Source: CAYLHB01 sp041908795
GTDB lineage: Bacteria; Patescibacteriota; Minisyncoccia; Phycocordibacterales; UBA12088
Direction: 5' to 3'
Assembly: GCA_041908795.1 (NCBI GenBank)
Contig: JAYRER010000033.1
Coordinates: 1 to 23,264 of the forward strand
DNA: 23,264 nt
Shown: one piece after another, positions 14,100-21,623 of the stretch
Layout of the letters: the number at the start of each line of letters is the position of its first letter
Numbering within the stretch: the first letter of the stretch is position 1
Notes under the pieces: model-generated
What the model saw: only the letters and a program-made list of their open reading frames with translations
The model's database searches: none
Told to the model about the DNA's origin: nothing
Position numbers and translations under genes: made by a program

Positions 14100-16349
14100 T
14101 TAGTTTACACCTACGCCCAACTGTTTGCCAGCACGGATATCCTTAATGAAGGTGTCCACTTGCTCGGCGTACTGCGGCTGGTCTTTTTTGAGCTCCACGA
14201 GGACCGCAATCGCCTGCTCCTTATCTCCACTCGCCGCGAGCGTGGCTGAGAGCGACACCGCGAGCTGGGCGTTCTTCGGGTCTTTCTCGAGTTTTGCGGC
14301 AAGCACGGCCGCGGCAATGTCATAGCGTTTCGCATTCGTCCACTCGCGAAGCAGGCGGTCATCGTCAATGCCTGCGGTCTGCCATCGTTCGGAGAGAAGG
14401 TCGACGGCCTCCCTGTCTTTTCCATTCCTGATGAGAGCTATCGCGTAGTACTTTCGTGCATCGTCATAATCGGTCTGGAGTTCGTAAGCGGTTTTGAAGA
14501 CGTCGAGGGCCTTGTCATTCTCGCCACGTGAGAAGTAGACATCACCAAGTTGGAAAAGGGTAAGTTGTTTGCGTGGAGAGAGCTCACGGGCTTTGAGCAT
14601 TCTATCAAGTGCGGTATCAGACCCACCCATACTAAGGTAGAAGGTGCCAGCAAAAAGCTGGAGGCGAGGGCTTAGTGGATTGCGTCCAAGCTCCTGTTCA
14701 AGTCCCTCGGTCGCCGCAGCACGGTACGCCTCTCTCACATCGTTGGGAATTTCAGGATTACGTACCACATTAACCGCGACTTGCACCAACTGCTCACGTA
14801 CCTCGATACGACCCAACTGGTCGTAGGCAAGCGCGCGCTTGAAGTACTCAAGATTTTGTGCGGGTGCACCTCGGTCAATGAGTGCCGAGAGGAGCGACTG
14901 GGTCGTTGCGATACCTGGCCAGTTGACCAAGTATATGAGTGCGACACACACCACGAGTGCGACGGGGAGCACCACGCTGGTCGCCACCTGCTCGGGTATA
15001 CGCCTGCCACTCCAGAGCGGGTCATTTCCCGAGGTGATACGTGCGTGGAGGTATGCGAGCACGAGCACGTAGAACACATAGCTCGTAATGTTATCGAACA
15101 CAAATATGTTGTGGAACGTGTATGCGGCAAAAAAACCGGTCCAGAGCGCACGCTCGGTCACCGTCATTTCTCCCATGTGATTCCCCCTAAGGATGTCGCG
15201 CAGGCGCGAGAACGAGTACCACTTCGTGCGCGGATTCAACAGCCAGAGGTGTGCGATGGTGGCGACTAGTATGAGGAAGTACGCAATTGCTCCGACAAAT
15301 CCTCCCGCGATGAGCCAGTCAAAGAGAATGTTGTGCGTTCTGTCGAACCACGGCTCGTCGTTGTACATGTCGGGGTTGAAGTGCCGCGCAAAGACATACT
15401 CGTAGTTGTCTTGCCCGTAGCCTAGGAGCGGGCGCTCCTTCACCCCCTGCCATGCCATACCCCAGTTATCGAGGCGCGCCGCCACCGTGCCCTCAACAGT
15501 CATATCCGTGAAGCGATTCACAACCGGTGTGGTGCGTCCGAAGTCGGTATCCTTGATAGCGTATATGGTGCCCGCCATGAGTGCGAGGACCGCGAGTGCG
15601 CCGATAGCGCCCTTGCGCACCATCGGCCGCTCACGCTCAAAGAACGCGATAAGGACAGTGGCAATGATACCTCCCCCCACGAGGCCTACTGCGGCCGAGC
15701 GCGTGAGGGTGAGTGCGAGCACCGAGAGCTGGAGCAGAACATAGGCGACGGAAATGCCCGCAAGCCAGAGGGGTATACGTACCCGGCGCGAGAGCAGAAT
15801 GAATACGAGGAAAATGTGGAGCACGCAGTAAATCGCGAGGTAGATAGGGTTGCCGAACGTTGCGTCGAGACGCGGCACCATCCAAAATTGAGGGAATGCG
15901 GCAAACGACGGCTTGAGGGCGACAAACGCCATGAGGGTGCTCGCCCCGAGCGAAAAGTGCCAGAGTGTGTCCCATGTTTTCTCTTTCACCAAGACCGCCC
16001 CCGCCACCACGAAGTACCCAAAGAGGTGGAGGAGTGTCACGTACCCCTCCATGCGCTCAAAGTTCGACCAAAAGCTTTTGAAAGGATAGACGCCTTGCAA
16101 GTCCGCAACGCCAATCGCCACCAAAAATGCGATGAACGCTCCCGCAATCCACGAGAACCGAGGACGGTACCGCGCATCGAGAACCGCGAGGACCACGTAG
16201 AGGGCGAGGAGGATTTCCACAACGATGCGGAACGTGAAGTTCTTGCCCGTGATGTAGGGGAAGAACATGGAGGTACTCACTATAAACGGCACAACAGCAG
16301 GTACGAAAACCACGCCGGTAATGATCGTGTAGCGCAGGATATCCCGCAT
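14100..16349 (-). CDS. O-antigen ligase/Wzy-like membrane protein with TPR tail
   Basis: A 749-residue protein. About 1-480 hold a dozen hydrophobic membrane segments with the Wzy/WaaL-family (PF04932-type) signature RPLLGYGQDNYE (306-317) and a periplasmic RTHN (337-340) that supplies the catalytic His region in known ligases. About 500-735 are helical TPR-like repeats (for example LTLFQLGDVYFSRGENDKALDVF). Such fusions polymerise surface polysaccharide or transfer glycan to lipid or pilin/S-layer protein; which one is not decidable here. The frame opens 19 codons earlier, but ATG 16349 starts the first membrane helix and has TATAGT 10 bases upstream. It is divergent from a Wzx-like flippase, its natural partner. 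Confidence 0.88.
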   Translation of the reverse strand: MRDILRYTIITGVVFVPAVVPFIVSTSMFFPYITGKNFTFRIVVEILLALYVVLAVLDARYRPRFSWIAGAFIAFLVAIGVADLQGVYPFKSFWSNFERMEGYVTLLHLFGYFVVAGAVLVKEKTWDTLWHFSLGASTLMAFVALKPSFAAFPQFWMVPRLDATFGNPIYLAIYCVLHIFLVFILLSRRVRIPLWLAGISVAYVLLQLSVLALTLTRSAAVGLVGGGIIATVLIAFFERERPMVRKGAIGALAVLALMAGTIYAIKDTDFGRTTPVVNRFTDMTVEGTVAARLDNWGMAWQGVKERPLLGYGQDNYEYVFARHFNPDMYNDEPWFDRTHNILFDWLIAGGFVGAIAYFLILVATIAHLWLLNPRTKWYSFSRLRDILRGNHMGEMTVTERALWTGFFAAYTFHNIFVFDNITSYVFYVLVLAYLHARITSGNDPLWSGRRIPEQVATSVVLPVALVVCVALIYLVNWPGIATTQSLLSALIDRGAPAQNLEYFKRALAYDQLGRIEVREQLVQVAVNVVRNPEIPNDVREAYRAAATEGLEQELGRNPLSPRLQLFAGTFYLSMGGSDTALDRMLKARELSPRKQLTLFQLGDVYFSRGENDKALDVFKTAYELQTDYDDARKYYAIALIRNGKDREAVDLLSERWQTAGIDDDRLLREWTNAKRYDIAAAVLAAKLEKDPKNAQLAVSLSATLAASGDKEQAIAVLVELKKDQPQYAEQVDTFIKDIRAGKQLGVGVN

Positions 16350-16359
16350 AGTGAGAGCC

Positions 16360-16368
16360 ACTATACCA
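16360..16368 (-). promoter_or_regulatory. Extended -10 element of the Wzy-like gene
   Basis: On the minus strand TGGTATAGT (extended -10) is followed by 10 bases and the ATG at 16349. A weak -35 TTGGGC lies 16 bases upstream of TATAGT. The transcript leader would be about 3-4 bases. Confidence 0.45.
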
Positions 16369-16435
16369 CAACCTGTCCCACGCCCAAGCATTGACGGAGG
16401 AACCATCGCATCACATCGTGAACCGCACGTCGTGC

Positions 16436-16441
16436 TACAAT
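16436..16441 (+). promoter_or_regulatory. Candidate -10 of the flippase gene
   Basis: TGCTACAAT is an extended -10 (TG, one base, TACAAT) on the plus strand, without a clear -35, which would give a leader of about 67 bases. A second, proximal candidate TAGTAT at 16502-16507 ends 7 bases before ATG 16515 and would give a leaderless message. Both cannot be distinguished by eye. Confidence 0.35.
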
Positions 16442-16514
16442 CAGTGCACCACTCTCACCTCCACCACCACACAAGGGGGTGGCATGGTGCGGAAAAGCAT
16501 GTAGTATTTTCAAA

Positions 16515-17762
16515 ATGCATACCCTCCTTGACCGCACACTGCGCTTCCTTGAGCGACACCTCCACATTGATGTACGGTACTACGCGAAGGGTGGTTTCTG
16601 GCTCTTTCTTGGACAAGGAGCAGTGAGTAGCCTCTCGCTCCTCTCCGCAATCGCGTTTGCCAACCTCCTCTCACCCCAATCGCTCGGTGAGTATCGCTTC
16701 CTCCTCTCGCTCATCGGCCTCTGTGCGCTCTTCACGCTCCCCGGCATGGAGACGGGGCTCATGCGTGCAATCTCGCGTGGCTTCGAGCGTACCCTCGTGC
16801 CGGTCGTCTCTCGCAAGGTGCTCGTGGGGCTACTGGGCTCTCTCGGCGCCCTCGCGGGGGCCATCTACTACGCCATGAACGACAACTACGTGCTCGCGGG
16901 GGGGCTCTTCGTTGGTGCCGTATTCATCCCCATCAAAGACTCCTTCGGACTCTTCGATACACTCCTCACCGCACGCAAGGAGTGGCGCACCCTCTCCCTC
17001 TACCGCCCTCTCGCCCAAGCGTTGCCCGTCCTTGCAGTTGTCAGCACCCTCCTGCTCACCAAAAATATTGTACTCGTGCTTGTAGCACTCTTCGCCGCGA
17101 CGACCGTAACCGACCTCGCGCTCCTCTTCCGAACCATGCGTAAAAAGCCGCTCACGGGCGGCGAAGACCCAGACGCGCTCACCTACGGCTACCATGTGAG
17201 CTTCATGCGCGCGTACGGCGGCGTAGCAGGCCAGGCCTACAGCATCGCCCTTTTTCAATTCTTGGGAGCCGCGCCGCTCGCCGCCTACTACCTCGCAATT
17301 GCCCCAACGGAACAGCTCCGCGGTCTCATGGGGCACATCGAGTCACTCCTCTTCCCACGAAGCGCGCGAGATACCTGGAAGCTCGGTTTCGTCACCTTCA
17401 CGCGCACCATGGCACCCTTTGTAGCGGGGCTCGCCATGCTCTCGCTCGTGTACATTCTCCTTGCACCCCACATCTTCGCCCTACTCTTTCCAAAGTACCC
17501 GGAGGCGATCTTCTACTCCCAACTCTTCATGCCGAGCATCATTCTCACCGGTATCGCGACCGTGCTTACCGCTATCGTGCGGAGTAAAGGCCTCGTGCGC
17601 GTACAGTACGCAACAAGTATCACGGATGCGACACTTTCACTCATGCTCGCGTTACCGATGATTTACTTTTTCGGTGTTGTGGGCCTCATCGCGTCAATCT
17701 ACCTCATGAAAGCGGTGACGGTATGCATCCTGAGCGTGGCATTGTTTGGAAGCAATAAATAG
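16515..17762 (+). CDS. Polysaccharide flippase (Wzx/MVF-type)
   Basis: A 415-residue integral membrane protein with about 12 hydrophobic segments and the N-terminal pattern GGFWLFLGQGAVSSLSLLSAIAFANLLSPQSLGEYRF, characteristic of the polysaccharide biosynthesis (PF01943-like) export family that flips lipid-linked oligosaccharides across the membrane. Cytoplasmic loops are basic, as expected. An in-frame GTG at 16479 exists, but the extra residues (AWCGKACSIF) are unlike the family; ATG 16515 is preferred and has TAGTAT 7 bases upstream. Divergent from the Wzy-like gene; with it, it forms a Wzx/Wzy-type pair for a surface glycan. Substrate unknown. High GC (about 57%), unlike the next gene. 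Confidence 0.9.
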   Translation: MHTLLDRTLRFLERHLHIDVRYYAKGGFWLFLGQGAVSSLSLLSAIAFANLLSPQSLGEYRFLLSLIGLCALFTLPGMETGLMRAISRGFERTLVPVVSRKVLVGLLGSLGALAGAIYYAMNDNYVLAGGLFVGAVFIPIKDSFGLFDTLLTARKEWRTLSLYRPLAQALPVLAVVSTLLLTKNIVLVLVALFAATTVTDLALLFRTMRKKPLTGGEDPDALTYGYHVSFMRAYGGVAGQAYSIALFQFLGAAPLAAYYLAIAPTEQLRGLMGHIESLLFPRSARDTWKLGFVTFTRTMAPFVAGLAMLSLVYILLAPHIFALLFPKYPEAIFYSQLFMPSIILTGIATVLTAIVRSKGLVRVQYATSITDATLSLMLALPMIYFFGVVGLIASIYLMKAVTVCILSVALFGSNK

Positions 17763-17780
17763 TAAGGTATATTGATTTCT

Positions 17781-17809
17781 TATACACGAAGAGACTTGTG
17801 TCGTATGCT
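17781..17809 (+). promoter_or_regulatory. Candidate promoter of the membrane-protein gene at 17817
   Basis: TATACA (17781-17786), a 17-base spacer and TATGCT (17804-17809) are followed by 7 bases and ATG 17817, again predicting a leaderless transcript. Two in-frame ATGs occur; this promoter decides in favour of the second. Confidence 0.4.
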
Positions 17810-17816
17810 CCACACT

Positions 17817-18770
17817 ATGGACACCCTTCTCAAAGACGGTCCTCCCAAAAGCCTGTGGCACAGTATGGTTCGGGAAATTGTACACAGCCGTACCACAACG
17901 TACATCCTGGTTGGAGTTATTGTGGGAACCGTATTAGTACCGGGAATACTGTTGTATACGTTTGGTGCCGACAACATGGTACCGCTCGTGCTTGCAGGTA
18001 CCGCTCCATTGGTATGCCTTCTAACATTTTTGTGGTTACTGCACACGTGGAAGCAAGCACGAGAAGCCTTCTGGAAAACGATTGCGCACCAGCGAGGTTG
18101 GAAGTATGTAGATGCATGGCAGACTGCGAATGATGAGGAGGCATTGTTTTTAAACGTCGGCCACACTCGTTTTATTCGTACGGTGGTTGAAGGGGCGCAA
18201 GCTGGACACATGGTAAGATTTCTTGAAAGTAAATACTGTGTAGGGTATGGAAGAAACAAAAGCACATATCGTTTCTCCGGTTTTGGTTTCAAGTTTGATG
18301 CTACATTTCCTCACTTCTACCTCAACAGGAAGGACAACCGTTACAACTTGGCAGTCGGCACAGCTTCAAAAGTTCCACTTCCTGGAACATTTGAGGACAA
18401 ATTCGATCTCTACGCACCAGTGAAGTACGAGGTCGAGGCACTCCAGGTGTTCACTCCGGATGTACTGGAAAAAGTCCTCGCCATGGACTTTCCGCACGAT
18501 GTGGAGCTTGTGGATTCGGAACTCATTGTGTTTCGACTAGGTCACATAAAAACCCTCAAAGAATTCGAAAGTGAGCTCGAACGTGCAACGGCGTTGGTGA
18601 ATCTCCTTGTTCCAACACTCTCCACAATACGGCTCACCCCGGTTGGCACTCGTCCTTATCTGCTTCCTAAGCAACAACATCTTCACAGAGCACTGTCCAA
18701 CCTAGGACTAAAAACAGTTATTTCGATGATGATAGCGCTATTGTTTCTCCTCATAGCACTGGCCACATAG
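17817..18770 (+). CDS. Uncharacterised membrane protein with two N-terminal and one C-terminal TM segments
   Basis: A 317-residue protein not recognised by name. Two membrane helices (about 28-48 and 54-76) are followed by a soluble domain of about 220 residues, probably cytoplasmic, and a final hydrophobic helix (about 299-316). The soluble part contains GWKYVDAWQ, FPHFYLNRKDNRYN and EVEALQVFTPDVLEKVL followed by DVELVDSELIVF; I recall this layout (aromatic fPhfYL, then TPDv) from hypothetical proteins of CPR genomes. No catalytic motif is evident. An upstream ATG at 17805 and a frame start at 17772 also exist. GC is lower (about 45%) than in the flippase gene and AUA codons are used several times, so it may have a separate history. 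Confidence 0.75.
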   Translation: MDTLLKDGPPKSLWHSMVREIVHSRTTTYILVGVIVGTVLVPGILLYTFGADNMVPLVLAGTAPLVCLLTFLWLLHTWKQAREAFWKTIAHQRGWKYVDAWQTANDEEALFLNVGHTRFIRTVVEGAQAGHMVRFLESKYCVGYGRNKSTYRFSGFGFKFDATFPHFYLNRKDNRYNLAVGTASKVPLPGTFEDKFDLYAPVKYEVEALQVFTPDVLEKVLAMDFPHDVELVDSELIVFRLGHIKTLKEFESELERATALVNLLVPTLSTIRLTPVGTRPYLLPKQQHLHRALSNLGLKTVISMMIALLFLLIALAT

Positions 18771-18907
18771 CACTTCGTTTCTAGATAGCACGAATGAATA
18801 TAGTAGCGCGTTGTTCTCCCCCTCACACCGTCGAAATAAACCACGTTTGACGCACGACACTTCGTTCGCTACCATGGTGACGGTTCGTCATTGAATGGAG
18901 TGATAGT

Positions 18908-19138
18908 ATGTCAGAAATGGAAACCCTCGAGGAAGCTAAGCAGGCGTTTCTAATGGATTTTCCCAGCGTCCCCGTCAGCGACACTGGGCAACACGATGGT
19001 GTTCCCTGTCTCGTCGTTCTTGTTGGGAACACGACAGAGGAGGAAAATTTGCGTGAAAAAATTCCAGGTGATCAGTACAAGGGTTTTCACGTAGAAATCC
19101 GCGTCACCGGAAATATCGACGCATTTCAAATTACCTAA
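18908..19138 (+). CDS. Small conserved-looking protein of unknown function
   Basis: A 76-residue acidic protein: a helix (ETLEEAKQAFLMDFPSVP), then alternating strands with DGVPCLVVLVGN, LREKIPGDQYKGFHVEIRVTGNIDAF. I recall short bacterial domains with the same rhythm (a Lys/Glu helix, g-x-P-x-I-v-V, then iP-x-x-y-x-G-x-x-V-x-i-x-x-tG-x-i-x-A-f), but know no function. Start is ambiguous: GGAG at 18897-18900 is well spaced for ATG 18908, while an extended -10, TGATAGTAT (18901-18909), sits 7 bases before the in-frame ATG 18917. I list the longer form. It is separated from its neighbours by 137 bases upstream and a hairpin downstream. Confidence 0.7.
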   Translation: MSEMETLEEAKQAFLMDFPSVPVSDTGQHDGVPCLVVLVGNTTEEENLREKIPGDQYKGFHVEIRVTGNIDAFQIT

Positions 19139-19166
19139 TGTGGGCGTGGGCCCGATTGAACCACTG

Positions 19167-19197
19167 TGAAGGCCGTTTGCGATGCAATCGGCCTTCA
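19167..19197 (+). terminator. Hairpin downstream of the 76-residue protein gene
   Basis: TGAAGGCCG and CGGCCTTCA form a 9-bp perfect stem; the inside continues as TTGC-GAT-GCAA after one T-T mismatch, giving 13 pairs in total. It starts 29 bases after the stop. A T-run is lacking (ACCATCCTTCC follows), so termination efficiency is uncertain. Confidence 0.45.
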
Positions 19198-19286
19198 ACC
19201 ATCCTTCCATCTTGGCGACTTATTTCATTATCGACACTTGTTCTAAGTTCACCTTTGCGCGCATTACACACCCACCCACAATACTT

Positions 19287-19306
19287 GTGTGCGCGCAGTA
19301 GGACTC
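19287..19306. repeat. Direct repeat: copy of the tRNA-Ile 3' end
   Basis: GTGTGCGCGCAGTAGGACTC occurs here and again at 19459-19478, where it is the discriminator, 3' acceptor strand, 3' T-stem strand and part of the T-loop of the tRNA plus 3 flanking bases. 20 of 20 bases match; the two copies start 172 bp apart. Confidence 0.9.
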
Positions 19307-19322
19307 TTCCCGCTTTTTCTAA

Positions 19323-19418
19323 GCTCGTGCTACTCGCTAAGAACGCTGGACGCGGCTCCCCGTCACTTTCTCAAGAACAAGAAAGTGACGGGTCCGCCGT
19401 TCTCGTCCTAGCACGAGC
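19323..19418. repeat. Nested 96-bp inverted repeat
   Basis: Four complementary blocks nest around one centre: GCTCGTGCTA/TAGCACGAGC (19323-19332, 19409-19418), AGAACG/CGTTCT (19340-19345, 19398-19403), GCGG/CCGC (19352-19355, 19394-19397) and a 13-bp perfect stem CCCGTCACTTTCT/AGAAAGTGACGGG (19359-19371, 19380-19392) with an 8-base loop. A long imperfect hairpin can form in DNA or RNA of either strand. Confidence 0.85.
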
Positions 19419-19458
19419 AACGCAGGTCGCTCGCTCTGCGCTTCCACTCGCCCTGCTC

Positions 19459-19478
19459 GTGTGCGCGCAGTAGGACTC
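19459..19478. repeat. Direct repeat: copy inside the tRNA-Ile gene
   Basis: Second member of the 20-bp repeat pair described at 19287-19306. Here it overlaps the 3' end of the intact tRNA. This arrangement is what integrases of genomic islands leave at tRNA 3' ends. Confidence 0.9.
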
Positions 19479-19534
19479 GAACCTACGACCAGTCGTGTAT
19501 AAGACGACCGCTCTACCAACTGAGCTATGCGCGC
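19462..19534 (-). tRNA. tRNA-Ile with anticodon UAU
   Basis: A complete 73-base cloverleaf on the minus strand: acceptor GCGCGCA/TGCGCGC, D-arm GCTC-AGTTGGTA-GAGC, anticodon arm GTCGT-CTTATAC-ACGAC, variable TGGTC, T-arm GTAGG-TTCGAGT-CCTAC, discriminator A. All stems pair perfectly. The anticodon loop CUUAUAC reads U33, anticodon UAU, A37, so it decodes AUA. The isoleucine identity elements known from E. coli (C4-G69, U12-A23, C29-G41, A73) are all present. CCA is not encoded (ACAC follows), so a CCA-adding enzyme is needed. Most bacteria read AUA with a lysidine-modified CAU anticodon, so this is the rare alternative. Confidence 0.93.
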
Positions 19535-19542
19535 GTTGGTAC

Positions 19543-19570
19543 ACTATATACACTCTCGCCTGTAACGCAA
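19543..19570 (-). promoter_or_regulatory. Promoter of the tRNA-Ile gene
   Basis: On the minus strand TTGCGT (19570-19565), a 16-base spacer and TATAGT (19548-19543) end 8 bases before the tRNA 5' base, the right distance for a start a base or two upstream of the mature end. Confidence 0.6.
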
Positions 19571-19599
19571 AACGCCGACGCCGTGAAGACGTGTACGCG

Positions 19600-19622
19600 A
19601 AAAAATCAATGAGTACTCATTG
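19600..19622 (-). terminator. Terminator-like palindrome after ftsH
   Basis: CAATGAGTACTCATTG (19607-19622) is a perfect 16-bp palindrome; on the minus strand it is followed by A and six T bases. As RNA it folds as a 6-bp stem with loop GUAC plus a U-tract, 39 bases past the ftsH stop and upstream of the tRNA promoter. Confidence 0.5.
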
Positions 19623-19661
19623 CTGTCAGTCAAAAATGCGGGTAAGAAAGTTGGGAGGAAC

Positions 19662-21614
19662 CTACACAGTAACAATATCAGCATGTTCCTGCTTCTTCGG
19701 CTCAATACCGTGGAGAATAAGTATCTTTTCAAACTCTTCACGCTCAACCGTTTCAACCTCCATCAGTTTTTTCGCGATTGCGTCGAGCGCCTTACGGTGG
19801 GTCTTAATTACCTCTTTCGCGCGATCATACGCGGCACGAATAATGCGAGACACCTCAGCATCAATTTCCGCCGCAACTTTGTCTGAGTACTCCTTGTCAC
19901 CCAGCCCCACGCCGAACATGGTCCTACCGCCGTCGGAGCCGTACGCCATAGGACCGAGCTTGTCGCTCATGCCCCAACGGGCGACCATATTGCGTGCGAG
20001 TGCGGAGAGTACTTGAAGGTCATTTGCGGCACCTGTTGTGAGGTCACCAAAAACCACCTCCTCTGCAACGTACCCACCCAGTGTCTTTGCAATATCATCG
20101 AGGAACTCCTTACGTGATTGCATACGCTTGTCCTCAAAGGGGAGCGTAAGCGTGTAGCCAGCGGCCCTTCCGCGCGAGATAATAGATATTTTGTGCACCG
20201 GGTCAGAGTGCGGGAGCACGCTCCCGACAAGCGCGTGTCCCGCTTCATGGTACGCGGTAATCTCTTTCTCGCGCGCCGAGAGCACGTGGCTCTTGCGTTC
20301 GGGCCCCAGCATCACCTTCTCGATGGAACGAATAAGGTCGTATTGAGTGATTTTTTTCCTGTTCTCACGCGCGGCGAGAATCGCTCCCTCGTTCATGAGA
20401 CTCTGCAAATCAGCTCCAGAGAATCCTACTGTGCGCTCCGCGATAACTCGCAGGTTCACATCCTCACCAAGAGGCTTTTTGCGTGCATGCACCTTGAGTA
20501 TCTCCTCACGGTCGCCACGATCAGGAAGGTCGATGGTCACGCGACGATCGAACCGGCCCGGACGCAGTAGCGCCGGGTCGAGGACATCTGGACGATTCGT
20601 GGCGGCCATGATGATGAGCTTCTCATTTGGCTCGAAGCCATCCATCTCAACCAAAATCTGATTGAGAGTCTGTTCGCGCTCGTCGTTACCTCCCCCCACT
20701 CCGGTGCCGCGTATGCGCCCCACCGCGTCTATCTCATCAATGAATATAATTGCGGGCGCGGACTTCTTCGCCATTTTGAAGAGGTCGCGGACACGGGATG
20801 CTCCCACACCCACAAAAAGCTCAACGAATTCCGACCCGGAGATGGAGAAGAAAGGCACGTCCGCCTCTCCCGAAACAGCACGGGCAAGTAACGTCTTTCC
20901 GGTACCCGGCCCACCCATAAGGAGCACCCCTTTGGGGATACGAGCACCGATGTCGAGAAACTTTTTCGGATTCTTCAAGAAATCCACGATCTCGGCAAGC
21001 TCCTCCTTCGCCTCTTTCGCGCCCGCCACATCCTTGAAGGTCACCTTCTGACTCTGATCGTTTGGGTCAATCATGCGCGCCTTGCTCTGGCCGAAAGTGA
21101 ACGCCTGCATACCCGCACCCTTCACCTGCCGCATCAAAAACCACATGAGGATGATGATAAAGATGAGTGGAAAGAGAAACGGTGCAAGGTTAAGAAACCA
21201 AAAACGCACTCCACTCTCGTCTTGCACTTCTATAGCCACTGAGCGGAGAGCAGAAGGAGATACCCCGTAGTTAGCAAGTGTATCCGAGAGTGCGGTACCC
21301 GCTTCTTTTTTAGCAATACGCTCTTTTTGCTCTTCCTCACCCACTTTCTTGTATGTCACTGTCAGTTTCTCTCCTTGTACGGCAACCTTTTCAACTTTAG
21401 AATCCTCCAGATCTTGAGCAAGTTGGGAGAGAGTGAGTTCCTCCGGTTTTTTCTCTTGGTCAAGGTAGTAGCCGAATACCGATATAAGAAGGAGGAAGAA
21501 AAGAAAGGTCGCCACGAGGTTCATCCAGAACTGTCGTCCTGGCTCAAACGGCGCTTTACCCTTGGGCCCCAGCGGACGCTTGCCCTGCTTAGGATTCTTT
21601 ACGGGTGTTTCCAT
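19662..21614 (-). CDS. ftsH: ATP-dependent zinc metalloprotease FtsH
   Basis: FtsH is a membrane-anchored hexameric AAA+ protease that degrades damaged membrane proteins and short-lived regulators. In the 650-residue protein: a membrane helix at about 29-51, an extracytoplasmic domain (about 52-137), a second helix (about 138-161), Walker A GGPGTGKT (234-241), pore loop LFVG (266-269), Walker B IIFIDEIDAVG (289-299), the second region of homology with RPGRFDRR, and the zinc site HEAGH (456-460) with the third ligand Asp in the TTGAANDLQ region. The frame extends 9 codons upstream, but those codons contain the -10 box TATACT; ATG 21614 fits both the promoter and the family. Divergent from infC. 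Confidence 0.98.
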   Translation of the reverse strand: METPVKNPKQGKRPLGPKGKAPFEPGRQFWMNLVATFLFFLLLISVFGYYLDQEKKPEELTLSQLAQDLEDSKVEKVAVQGEKLTVTYKKVGEEEQKERIAKKEAGTALSDTLANYGVSPSALRSVAIEVQDESGVRFWFLNLAPFLFPLIFIIILMWFLMRQVKGAGMQAFTFGQSKARMIDPNDQSQKVTFKDVAGAKEAKEELAEIVDFLKNPKKFLDIGARIPKGVLLMGGPGTGKTLLARAVSGEADVPFFSISGSEFVELFVGVGASRVRDLFKMAKKSAPAIIFIDEIDAVGRIRGTGVGGGNDEREQTLNQILVEMDGFEPNEKLIIMAATNRPDVLDPALLRPGRFDRRVTIDLPDRGDREEILKVHARKKPLGEDVNLRVIAERTVGFSGADLQSLMNEGAILAARENRKKITQYDLIRSIEKVMLGPERKSHVLSAREKEITAYHEAGHALVGSVLPHSDPVHKISIISRGRAAGYTLTLPFEDKRMQSRKEFLDDIAKTLGGYVAEEVVFGDLTTGAANDLQVLSALARNMVARWGMSDKLGPMAYGSDGGRTMFGVGLGDKEYSDKVAAEIDAEVSRIIRAAYDRAKEVIKTHRKALDAIAKKLMEVETVEREEFEKILILHGIEPKKQEHADIVTV

Positions 21615-21623
21615 AGAAGCACC

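Larger units (their letters stand above)
19139..19461. other. Gene-free repeat-rich region between the 76-residue protein and the tRNA
   Basis: About 320 bases with no credible coding frame. In order: a 3'-end hairpin (19167-19197), an exact 20-bp copy of the tRNA 3' end (19287-19306), a nested inverted repeat (19323-19418), then a CGCAG/CTGCG stem and the sequence leading into the tRNA 3' end. The density of structure is unlike any other gap in the window. Confidence 0.6.
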
